From Gymnothorax reevesii (taxonomy: Eukaryota; Chordata; Actinopteri; Anguilliformes; Muraenidae), in contig CM056573.1 of assembly GCA_029721435.1 (NCBI GenBank), positions 1,287,501-1,351,500 on the forward strand: 64,000 nucleotides of DNA, written 5' to 3'. Shown one piece after another: positions 1 through 12,100 of the stretch. Position 1 is the first letter of the stretch; each line of letters opens with the position of its first letter. The notes beneath the pieces are model-generated. The model saw only the letters and a list, made by a program, of their open reading frames with translations, was not told the origin of the DNA and did no database searches. The position numbers and the translations under genes are program-made.

Positions 1-41
1 CACGCACACGCACACGCACACACACGCACACACACACACAC
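1..41. repeat. (CA)n/(CG) microsatellite at window edge
   Basis: CA repeat with CG interruptions, continuing beyond position 1. On the gene strand it is a GT repeat that forms the donor of exon E19. Confidence 0.95.
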
Positions 42-228
42 CTCGCAGTGGTTATCCAGCTTGGTGAGAGAGATGTCCAGCCCCTGGTGATGCTCCTTCA
101 GCTGGTCGTAACTGGCCTGCCAGCGGTTCAGCTCCAGCTGCGACTCGTTCAGAGACGCCTTCAGCTCTTTGGTCTGCAGCTGCAGTCGATCGCACTCCTG
201 CTTCAGCATCTCCTGCTGCTGCGTTACC
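42..228 (-). CDS. ccdc88c: ccdc88c exon E19 (coiled coil, last visible)
   Basis: 187 nt: one base plus 62 codons, from [20 protein letters not shown] through [20 protein letters not shown] to [12 protein letters not shown]. This is the exon that most clearly separates Daple from Girdin. The acceptor is cgttcgcag. The donor GAG|gtgtgtgt is the first dinucleotide of a (GT)n tract that runs off the window edge. The remaining exons lie to the left. Confidence 0.95.
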
Positions 229-3140
229 CTGCGAACGAGACGGCGCTGGAGGTCACGACCAGCTTCTGTCCAACCATCCCAAAACTCACGAAACATCAGA
301 CGTGTTGAACCCCACCTGGATAAGCCATCTCTAACACTCCACTGAAGTACGTTATCCAGTCAGTCAAGTTAAACACATTTTTCAGAGAGACACAGGGATT
401 CAAAATGTGCTCCACCAAAGGGCTGCGCAGGCGGAAATGGGAAGCGACGCGACGCGACAGCGAGAACAGAGACGTGAGTCAATAACACCCCTGCAGCAGC
501 ACTGAGGCTCCCAGCCAAACCCTCTCATCCCCCTCTGAACACCAGCGGGTCTGTAGAGAGCAGAGGTCCAGAGCTCGGGTGAGCAGCACCGACGGCACGT
601 CTCTCCCCCCGAAATCTGTGTGTAACTCATTTCTACAGTTAGTTCTGCTTCCAAGCAGAGGACTCCAGCCAAATGAGCACATCCAGATGACTGGAACAAA
701 TGACTGAGGACTTTATTTTCTCAACCATGATCTCGCGCGTCCGACTCAGTGGTGCTTCTTGGAGTTGTTTGATGACTCCAGGAGGAACGCAGGAAATCTT
801 TACTTTTCACTCTGAACATTTTTAAGATTTTTTTTATAAATTTTAAGATTTATATAAAAATCAAGCTCCGGTAGCAAGCTTAGTGGAGGGGCTGTAAGAT
901 TTGACCGTCACGACTGATCTCGGTGGTCGAGTGTCTCGGTGGTCGAGTTACACGCTTTGCTACCACTCAGAATTTAGCAAACAGAAGAAATGGAGGGTGA
1001 ATAACTGAAAGCCAGTTTAAAAATAGCTCGCGAGCGAGACATTACAAATAAAAATAAAATAAAGACCGTCGATCGCCCGCTGGACAGACGCAGACAGTGT
1101 ATCCCCCGCCCCCCCCCACACCATCACTTCCTAAGTAGATAAACTTTGTGACCTTATCACACACAAGGCCCACTGCTGAAATTCACGGCCTGTAGAGCTC
1201 TCACAAAATAATGTCTACGAATGAGACGGCGGATGCGGGATGACAACTACTGATCCTTAGTGTCCCTGACTTGTCATCCGGGGATAGAATAATTAATGCA
1301 GTATGACTTTAGAACTAGTCATTCAGGAGATCAGACGAGTTGCAACCCCTGTACCCCGCTGAGCATCTTTGCAACGGTCTTTCAAATGAAAAGCGCTGCA
1401 CAAATAAACTGGAACTGAACACAGTCAGCAGGGACAGGGTTTCCACGGCCAGACGGTGGACAGAAAAACACACAATAAGTAGGCTTATGCCGTCGGAGGA
1501 AACAGCTTGGGGTATATCCCCGAACACCCCCAATCCTCCAATTCCCCAATCCTTGAATAGACCTTTATTTGAACTTAATTTCAGGTCAACCAGACAAATG
1601 GTTCTGAAGATATGGCCAAATGGTAATTTTCCATCACAAAGCGCCACCTGGTGGCAAAATATTGAACCACACAAGTATGATGTCATCATGTGACACGTTG
1701 TGAGTTCATGACCTTGCAGTTGCACATAGTTTCATGTCAATTGGACAAATAGCTCCGTAGATATGGCAAAACTGGTGAACTTTATGTGACAAAGCTCTAC
1801 CTTGTGTCAGAATTTTGAACCAAACAGGTATAATGTCATTGTTGGACACATCCTCAGGTCATGACCTTTCATTTGCACTTGAGTTGAGTTCAATTGGACA
1901 AATATTTCCAGAGATATGATAAAAACAGTGATTTTTCAGTTTTTGGCCCCTGGTGGCAAATCTAGAAATTGAAAGTCGTCCAAAATCGAATCAGTTCTTC
2001 CTCTTGATGATACTCATTTATATGCAAAACATGAAATTTCTAATTGAAATATTACTGAAGTTATCGCATTAACACAGGACGGCGGCGGCTGTACCAAAAA
2101 CATAATATCTCCGGAACGCCATTCGGCAATGAACAACAGGACTGAAAGCACAGAACGGGAGAGAACAGAACGGGAGAGAACGGAACAGGAGAGAACAGAA
2201 TGGGAGAGAACGGAACGGGAGAGAACAGAACGGGAGAGAACGGAATGGGAGAGAACGGAACGGGAGAGAACAGAACGGGAGAGAACGGAACAGGAGAGAA
2301 CGGAACAGGAGAGAACAGAACGGGAGAGAACAGAATGGGAGAGCACGGAACAGGAGAGAACAGAACGGGAGAGAACGGAATGGGAGAGAACGGAATGGGA
2401 GAGAACGGAATGGGAGAGCTCGGCACGGGACAGAGCGGAACGGGAGAGCACGGAACGGGACAGAGCGGAACGGGAGAGAACGGAACAGGAGAGAACGGAA
2501 CAGGAGAGAACAGAACGGGAGAGAACAGAATGGGAGAGCACGGAACAGGAGAGAACAGAACGGGACAGAGCGGAACGGGAGAGCACGGAACAGGAGAGAA
2601 CGGAACAGGAGAGAACAGAACGGGAGAGAACAGAATGGGAGAGAACGGAACGGGATCGAACTCACCTGCCCACCTCGGCCCTCAGGCTCTGGTTCTCCGA
2701 CAGTATGAGGCCGTTCTTGTGCACGGCCTCCCCCAGACTCTCTCTCTCCTGCTGCAGCGTGACCTGCAGCTCCTCCAGGGCGCATTTCTGCATCTGCAGC
2801 ACAGTGTACCTGCAGGAGGGGGGGGTTAGGAGACGGGGGGAGGACAGAGTCAGAGGGACATCATGACCCAACCGGATCTGTGAGGTCATTTCCTGGCCAT
2901 ACATGGATCTCCTGGAGCAGCTGGACTGAAGACAATATTTTCCTTAATACATTTTGCTTATTTTGTTCCAAAAAGTCAGCTAGACTGAGGAACCTACCGG
3001 AAACATCAGACAGCGGACGCCTCCCTATGGGCTCCCCGCCAGCAGGCAAACAGGCGGGATCCTGAACGACCATCTCCTGCTAACCACCACATTTCAGCTG
3101 TGGACAAATCCCATACTGCCCAGAAAACTGCTGCAGGAAT

Positions 3141-3181
<41 letters not shown>

Positions 3182-6100
3182 GTGCGTGTGTGTGCGTGTG
3201 TGTATGCGTGCGCGCACGCGTGTGTGCGTGTGTGCATGCGTGCGTGCACGTGTACATGCTCACGCGAGTCTGTCCAACAGAAAAATGACTCACCATCATG
3301 AGATAGGTGTTCACTGCACACTGACCCCTGCTGGCCATATGGCCACACAGCGAGCCTCAGTGTCACAGACGTACCACAGTCATCATCCCTCCAGGGGAGA
3401 CCCTTTCATTACACCTCACGAGCCCCTCTGAGACCGACATGCACATGAAAACCAGCAACTGCTCACATCTATTTAACCCCTGAGCACTGCGCTCCAGGTT
3501 AGTGAGCTGAACGACGAGAGCTGAAGACGAAAGCGAAAACTAGAGTCACAGTATTTTGAATGAATGTGGGCCATTTAAACCATGTACAAAACTGCACTGG
3601 TGCCACTAAAATGTAAGCGAGACTGAACTTAATTATTTGTATTACCCCCCACACAAAGATAATATTCACACGTATGAAAATACCCCTTTACTCTCCGCCC
3701 CCCATTAGCATCCACCACCATTTCATGGGTCATTATTTATATCTGATCCAGTGCAATGAAAGGGAAAATAAAGGAGGGGAGGTAAATGATATGAATCATA
3801 TGTGAGGTCACAGCGCTGCTGGTCTCCATTCATTCCCACAAAACTACCAGTAAGGAAAGTCAAACCGCAAGCGAGGTTTTTGATATGAAAACTGCACTGC
3901 GCCAACTATACTGACAGGCATTAAAAACGCATAATAAAATATACTGTTTTACAGTAGTGGTAAATGGTTTCTTTCGTAGTTGCAAAACACTGTCTCCGGA
4001 AACTTTGCTTTTGGTAGTGAGACCTGCCCTCACTGTTATCGTTTCATTAGCAGTCAATTCTGCAGTTCTTATGCATTATCTGACATGGCTGAAGACATTT
4101 TATGGAATGTGTTTTTGTGGCGTCACAGAAGACGCACTTTGTCGGGGACGACAGCTGACACATCTGGTCATTCTGCGTTATCCCTGCAGTCTGGATACAG
4201 TCATTAATGGACATTAATGCGACCAGAATCTTTTCTTTCATTCAACATTCAAAATGTTTGATTCTTCCGAGATTGATTTGTTTGTGGGATTTGAAGTGGG
4301 AAAGATGTGACTTTGTTTATGTGTGTTTATAATGGCCCTGATCTTCAACTTTTCATGTCCAAAATGACTCTCCCAGTGTGATTCACGACCATGATCCAGG
4401 GAACTGTGGATAACTGTCATAATGAGGTGTTAAACCAAGACAGGATTCGAACCCAGAGACTTGACATTTTGCAGTGCTGACCATACCTGATCGTCATCAT
4501 GTCAATCAGGAAAAGGGAAAACTATCAGTTTTTCAAATTAGACAATAAAAACTACTTTGCATTTTTAATGCCTCTCAGTGTATATAATGCTCAGTTCACC
4601 ACACGGTCACAAACGGATTCATGGCACAACCTGAAAAAAACCACACAAGGCTAAAATTTTTACCTGCCATTTTTTTTTTTTTTTTTTTTTTTATAAATTT
4701 GGCATCTCCAATCCCACCCGAATCTGGAATGCCCAATTAGGGAACTATGTACAAAGCTTGCTCGTATGCGACCCCCTGCTGCCAACTCAGGATAATGAGA
4801 CAGTTCACGGCTCTCCTCCGAAGCACGTGTCTGCCACTGATTCTTATACACTCATTGGTTGAATCTTCGCAAGTTCAGAACTAGGGTGGAGGATACCCGG
4901 ACATGAACCAACCCGGAGTCTTCCTGACGAGCGCCCGTCTGACCAACAGGAGGCACTGGAGCAACGAACAAAGCTGTTATTCTATACCCAAATCCGGCAG
5001 TCCCTTCCCAATTTGAAACCCTGTAGCGCGATAGCCAATTGTGCGCTACTCTGAAAAAGCTGCCGACCGTGCCGGTGGGTACGCCGGGGCTCGAACTTGC
5101 GACATGGTGATCACCTCTACACTGCAGAACAGTGCCTTAACCGTGTGCGCCACCCGACAGCTCTCTCACTGGCCATTTTTAACTTGTAAATAAATGAACA
5201 ATGGAAGATGCTAGATAATGAATCTGAATTTATTCCACAGCCCATCTTGCTGCACCCTCTTTATTCAGCACAGTGAATCCCCTCCGCCCAGGGTGGTGCC
5301 GCCTCTCGCGGGGCGCTGGACCCGTTCCGGATGGAGATTGTGTCATGCGGCACCAACACACAGTGAATAAATGCCTGAATCAGACATGCGAACTGGGAGC
5401 AGCGTCACACACAGCACAGAGTCCTCTGTCGGAGCAGAGCTAATGACACCCGGCTCTTCCACAGGCTCAGTGTAAGTCACACACTCCAGACCCCACACAA
5501 CCCTATACGGGAGAGGAGGCTGGGTAACGATTTTATGGAGAACCCTCCCACACAGCAACAGCGGCCCGTCCTGGACCTGAACGAGCAGCTCTTAGGTTGG
5601 ACTGTTGCAACTCTGGGTGCGAGTCCAGTTCCAAAATCATTGCACAATACCAGAAATGGTAATTTGAGACATGCTACTTTCTAGCATTAACTGAAATGCC
5701 CACAGAGATGACTGACGCCAACCAACAGCAAATGTTCCATTAATCATGGGATTATGAGAAAAAATGCAAAAAAGACTGCCAAGAGGAGGTGAATGCAGGA
5801 CAATGTGGGGGTTCATTACCCACGATACTGAGGAAACTACTACAAATCCTCCGTTCCAAACTTTTCTTCTCGAGCCATAAACCACCTAACAGTTCTAATC
5901 TGTGGGGAATCAGAACCATTACAAATGTATTCATCCAGCTACAAAAATCTTTTAACATGATCCACTTTTGGCATTGAAATGTTGTAGAAGGATGACCTCA
6001 ACATGATACTGATACTTTCAATCTTTTAATCTTGATATTGGCCAGATGCCAGCGCTACTGCATGCTGTGAAGCACCCATCTTCCGCATATCCTCTTTCTG

Positions 6101-9100
6101 ACGGATCTTCTACAATAGATTGTCAACTCACTTAGCATTAACAAGAGTTGTCAGAAGACAATACAGCTCGCCGGAAAACTTAAATCCTGCTGTTTAAGGA
6201 CAGGGATGCTGGCGCAGACGCAGAGGGTACGGCAACAGCTCCGGGGACATTCGTCCAGGAGAGCTAAAAATGACTTTCCCACAGGATCAGGTCAAAACAA
6301 GGGTGTGAACGACTCAAACATAAAACAAAGATAACGGACATGATGGAAGAGTTTCCACGGCGTCAACGATGTAAAATGATCAACACACCTTCCTGACCAA
6401 TCGCGCATCTCCAATCCCCCACCCCATCCATATGATTTTGGCACCTCCCTGCGGCTCTCATGAGCAGCACCAGCTGGCACTGGGCCAATTCCAGCCGCTG
6501 ATTTTACACAGCTTCAGTTCCTTCATTCTGCCCGACCCGGAAACTGATCATGGTCAGGGATCAACGCGACAGTCCTCGAGAGCCGAGAGCTGCGGCTGTT
6601 CCAGTCTCCCTTTCCCTGGGAGTCAGGTGTGAAGACAGTCTGGCCAATCAGATGCACTAATTGTTCAGTTAATAATTTAATAGGGAGAAAAGGTAAACCT
6701 GGGCTGGATCTGGAATCGAGGTCCAGGCACCCCCACCCTCACCTGGCCATCTGACCCCCGCCAAACCCATTCTCCTCTCCACTCTGAGTGACGCTAAGAG
6801 AGAGAAAAGTTCAGCGGATGTGAAAAACAGGAGTTCAGAAATGAGCCCACAGTTCCCTGTGCCTCGACTGCACAGCCACGTGGACCTCAGCAGCACATCT
6901 GCAGCCCCGCCTGCATCGCTCCCCGCTACCTCATTATAATTTTATGTGCTTATCTGATGTGGCTTTGTGGAGGGGCCCCGGGGGACCGGCCCCCTTTAAT
7001 CTGCAGCTCCGCCAGTCTGTGCAGGAAATCAAAGTGGATCTTTATTACAGGGGCTTTCCCCGGCGAGACCAGACTGGCAGTGAAACTTCACATGCACTGA
7101 AGACTATAATGAGCAGCACGGAGCTAAGTCCATCGACCGCGAGGGAACGGTCGACCTCTTCTCCCCTCTTTGCCGAAGATCAAGTGACGACCCTTGAACC
7201 CTGCGGTGCAATTTCCCCCAACACATAACCCCACCCCCGCCAAAAAGCACTTGCTTACTTTGCCCAAAATTCCCAGTCAGCAGTGTCTGCCTGATCTGTT
7301 TACCAGTTCATTTCAGCCGAAGCTCGGCTAACGAGGCCTCATGTTACAGCGGCTGGCAGGTAGTGCAGTGAGAAATGGGAGAGAGGGGGGGGGGGAGGGA
7401 CAGAGGCAGGACAGTCAGTGTCCACCTGGGCGGTGTTAGAGTGAGAGAGGGATGGAGGGAGGGATGGAGGGTATCAGAGTATCAGCCCTCCAGCTAAAGC
7501 TGGGGTCTCGGGTTGATGCGTGATATGAAAATGCCCATACAATATTCTCTCTGTATTGAATAGGATTTCTTTTGCATTGTATTATGAAGTGTTATAGCAC
7601 TGCATTATATAGGGATGTGGCATTGCATTCAAGCTAATGAGCAGTTTCCTACCCAAACAAACTAATTAAGGGGATTAGATCTTGCTACTCCTCCGTAAAT
7701 CGCCACCTTATCGTGCTGGAGGAGTTTGCGTGCCCCTGGGATCTTGGGAGCTGTGTTGTCTGGAGCTCAGCTCCTCGAAGGGTTTCCCAAGGCAAACTGG
7801 TCCCAGGTGAGGGGTAAGACGAAAAGCAATTCCCTAGTCTCCTATGGAAAGTTCCCCTTTGGATATAAGAACCTTGCCTGGATTTGGGACACCGGGGCCC
7901 CCCTCCTGGAGCCAGGCCTGGGAAGGGAGCTCGCAGGTGAGCGCCTGGGGGTCGGGTTTTTCCCGGGACCCGGCTGGGCTCAGCACAAAGAGGCGACGGG
8001 GAGCTGCCTCCACATGGACCCACCATCCGCAAGGAGAGGAGTAAGGGACGGGTGCAGAGAAGATCGGGAGGCAGACAGTTCAGAGTATCCAGCCTTCTTG
8101 CAGTCCCTGGGTGGGGTCCTGGAAAAGGCTTCGATTGGGGATTCCAAAGTACTGCTGGGAGACTTCAACACTCATGTGGGCAACGACGGAGACACTTGGA
8201 GGGGAGTGACTGGGAGGAACGACCTCCCTGATCTGAACCTGAGCGGTGCTTTTTAATTGGATTTCTGTGCCAGTCATGGATTATCCAAAACAAACACCAT
8301 GTTCGAGCATAAGGGTGTTCATCACTGTAATTTGTACCAGAGCACCCTTAGCCTAAGGTCGATGATCGATTTTGTAATTGTGTCATCAGATCTGCGGCCG
8401 TATGTCTTGGACACTCGGGTGAAGAGAGGGGCTGAGCTGTCAACTGATCACCACCTGGTGGTGAGTTGGATCAGATGGCGGGGAAGACAGCCAGACAGAC
8501 CTGGGAAGCCTAAACGTGTTGTGAGGATGGACTGGGAACGTTTGGTAGAGGACCCTGTCCGGACGATTTTCAACTCTCACCGCTGGAAAAGCTTTTCCAA
8601 TATCCCGGGGGAGACTGAGGACATGACCTCTGAGTGGACCCTGTTCAAAGTCTCTATTGTGGAAGCGGCTGCCACGAGCTGCGGCCTGAAGGCTGTTGGT
8701 GCCAGTCGTGGCAGCAACCCAAGAACCCATTTGTGGACCCCAGCGATGAGGGAGGCTGTCAAGCTGAAGAAGGCCTTTTCGGGCTTGGCTGGCCCAGAGG
8801 ACCCCTGACTCAGCAGACTGGTACCGGCTAGAAGGACTGCAGCCACAGTAGCTGCTAAAGAAAAAAACTTGGGTTTGGGAGGAGTTTGGGGAAGCCATGG
8901 ACAAGGACTTTCGGGTGGCCTCAAAGAGGTTTCTGGCCAACCGTAAGATGACTCAGGAAGGGGAGGCAGGGCTTCGCTCAGGCTGCTTTCAGCAGGGGTG
9001 GGGAACTGCTGACCTTAACTGAGGATATCGTCTGGTGGAGGAAGGAGCACTTTGAGGGACTCCTGAATCCGACAGACACGCCCTCCATTGCGGATGCAGG

Positions 9101-12100
9101 GACAGAGGACACGGGCGAGTCATCGCCCACTTCCCAGGGGGAAGTCTATGAAGTGATCAAAAAGCTCTGCCGTGTCAAATCACCAGGGATGGACAAGATT
9201 CGCCTTGAGATGCTGAAGGCCCTGGATGTTAGTGGGCTGTCATGGTTGACACACCTGGGCAACATTGCGTGGATGTCGGGTACAGTACCCATGGATAGGC
9301 AGACTGGGGTGGTGGTTCCTATTTTTAAAAAAAGGGGAGCGGAGGAATGGCTTGGGGTCCCCCAGGTAGGGTTGGAGGAAGTGGCTGGGGAGGGGGGCGC
9401 CAGGGCTGTTAGTCCGTTAGCCCCGCGAACCGACCCCGGATAAGCAAAAGACGATTGATGGATGGATAGATCTCACTATTTCACCCCCACAATAAGCAGA
9501 GCTACTGAGTATCGTTACTATACGCAAGCTACACACAAGACCCCCAACCCTGCCCCCCCAACCAACCCCAGTAACTATTACACTCAATGGATCACTGTAA
9601 CCCAGCTGCGGCTACTCGAGCCCCACAAGACCCCTGCATGAGAAGGGTAACCTGTGCATGACCTCAGCATGAACCCCGTCAGCAATTCTAATCAGCTTCC
9701 TTCTGTCCGGATGAAGGGATGTTAATTAACAAATTCAGCAGATGTAATGACTCGTTAATATGAAAACATGTATGGTCAAGGCCATCTATGGACAATGATT
9801 GAAAAGAAGGTATATACTGTCATTTCCTGTCCCCAGAGTGACCTCATCATGACCCCAGTGTAACCTCAGTATGACCCCAGAGTAACCTCAGCATGACCCA
9901 ATTGTGACTCCAGCGTCAGCTCAGCATGATCACAGTGTCACCTAACTATGGAAGTACGTCACATGACCCCAGAGTGAGCCCAGTGACCTCACAATGTCCC
10001 CAGTGATATCAGCACAACTCCAGCTTGACCCTGCATGACACCAGTGATATCAGCATCACCCTAGCGTAACCCCAGCATGACCTCAGCGGGACGCACTTGT
10101 TCTCCAGCGCGCGGTGCTCCTGCTTGAGAGCTGTATGCTGGGCGAGGTGCTGCTCGTACTCGGCGGCCTGTCGCTCGTGCACACTCAGCAGCCTGTCGTG
10201 GTCCTGCAGCACGCTCTCGCGCCCCGCCCGCGCTTCCTCACACCTGGCCTCCGCTGCCTCCGCCTCGCCCTCCAGAGTCTGCACCTGGCTCTGCAGCACG
10301 GCATTCTGGGCCATGAGCGACGCGCTCTGTGAGGTCAGAGTCGCGTTCTCCACCTGCAACCAGCAGTACGACATGGTGGGACTCAACAGGCGCACCGCAA
10401 CAGGACGGGATCAATGACATCACAACCAGAAGCCCGGCTGCCATTACTATTACCCAGATTTCAAAAAAACAAACAAATACCCAGTGACAATTCAGTCACC
10501 AGTTTGCCTTCACTTGATTACTTGTACTGCAAATGATAACGGGGAGCAAATTATATGGTCAACTGCTACGACAGACATTTATCATCCAGGTAACAGCTTT
10601 TGCAACTTATGAATCATCACTCTTCAGTATGATATTTTGCACCATGTCTGCAGTACACAATCCGTTAATTAATGGAATCCCATTTAACGAAACTAAATGA
10701 TACGAGGTTATATATATGCCACACAAGCATTTTGCGTTCAATAATCTTTTACCATCAGGTGGAAAATATTTTAATGTGAAAGGTGTTGGAGTAACCTAAT
10801 TGTATTGTTTACATTATGCAAGAAAAATATGAGTTATGCATTTATAAAGTCCTCCAATTTAAGCTCCTGTAATTAAAGCACACTTTCACCAACAAAGATT
10901 TTTCACCATAGCCGGTCTGCAAAGAAGAAAAAAAAAGGGCCCACTGCAGAAATGCACTGGGCTCTTTAACGAGACGTGTACCGAGGGTGTGGAGAGTGAA
11001 ATTATGATATGATGGGAAGAGATGCAGTATAAAAAGGTCCTATGGATGGATAGAGTCACACAAATTTGTATGCAGCTTCATTAGCATTATTTTAGCTCCA
11101 GTTCCAACGGTCCAGTGCCTGTGGAAAAATGAACGGGGTTTTCCAAAATGAACAAAAACTAGATAATTCGGTCGCCATAGGAACCGAGTCTTGTATCTCC
11201 GGAATCCCCAAATTTCGGAGAAAATGGCTGTTGGCAGCCGTATAACCTTTTCAAAAATTTAAGATTTTGAGACCCTAGTGGACAAATGTTGCTCCTGACA
11301 TGCTAAGGTTAAATTAAAATGGAACTACATCACCCACTGGTCTCAGATTATCAGCTTATTCAGATGTCCTCCATGCTTGTAGTTCATTTATTGTTTATGA
11401 TAGCTTATCATAGGCTTATCAAGTGGTTGAGAGGAAATGTGAACGTTATCTCCATAAACAAAACATACACCACCTCAGGTGACAAATTTAACTATGGGCC
11501 TCCTTTTTGCAGACTTTTGCAAACCCCATTCATATTTCCCATAAATGCAGGACCATTGGAACCAGAGGAGGTCTAATGCAAACCAATTTGCATACAAACA
11601 CCTCTATTGGAGGCGGTGGATATGGGGGCGGAGGCTGGGACCTGCAGCTTGGAGGCCTACGTGTGCAGTGTGGTGAGGAGGGGTAACGGTTTACGGATTG
11701 GAGGAGGTGGATATGGGGGCGGAGCCTCGTACCTGCAGCTTCGCGGCCTGCGTGTGCAGTGTGGTGAGGAGGGGTAACGGTTTACGGATTGGAGGAGGAG
11801 GATATGGGGGCGGAGCCTCGTACCTGCAGCTTCGCGGCCTGCGTGTGCAGGGCAGTGTTGTGCTCCTGCAGGGCTGTGGCCTGTTTCTGCAGCGTCAGGA
11901 TCTGCGCATTCAGCTGCCCGTTCTGTGTCTCCAGCTGCCTCAGCTGTTCCCTGTGCAGCTGTTTCTCAGTCTGCAGGGCGGCGTTCTGCAGGGGGGCACA
12001 GGGGTCAGAGTTCAGAGGTCAGAGGTTCAGAGAAGGCATTCAGTCTGAGGTCAGCTAAAACTTATTGATGCCTACAAATATTTGTTTGCATTTGCCTGGA

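Noticed and set aside
2129..2866. Long repetitive reading frames (Glu-Arg-Thr or Leu-Ser rich) over the 15-bp array
   Set aside because: The unit length is a multiple of three without stops, so several frames on both strands stay open by construction.
5343..5558. Minus-strand frame ending [13 protein letters not shown], like an immunoglobulin V domain end
   Set aside because: Only a short resemblance; no first Cys, Trp or J-like region, and it lies inside a ccdc88c intron.
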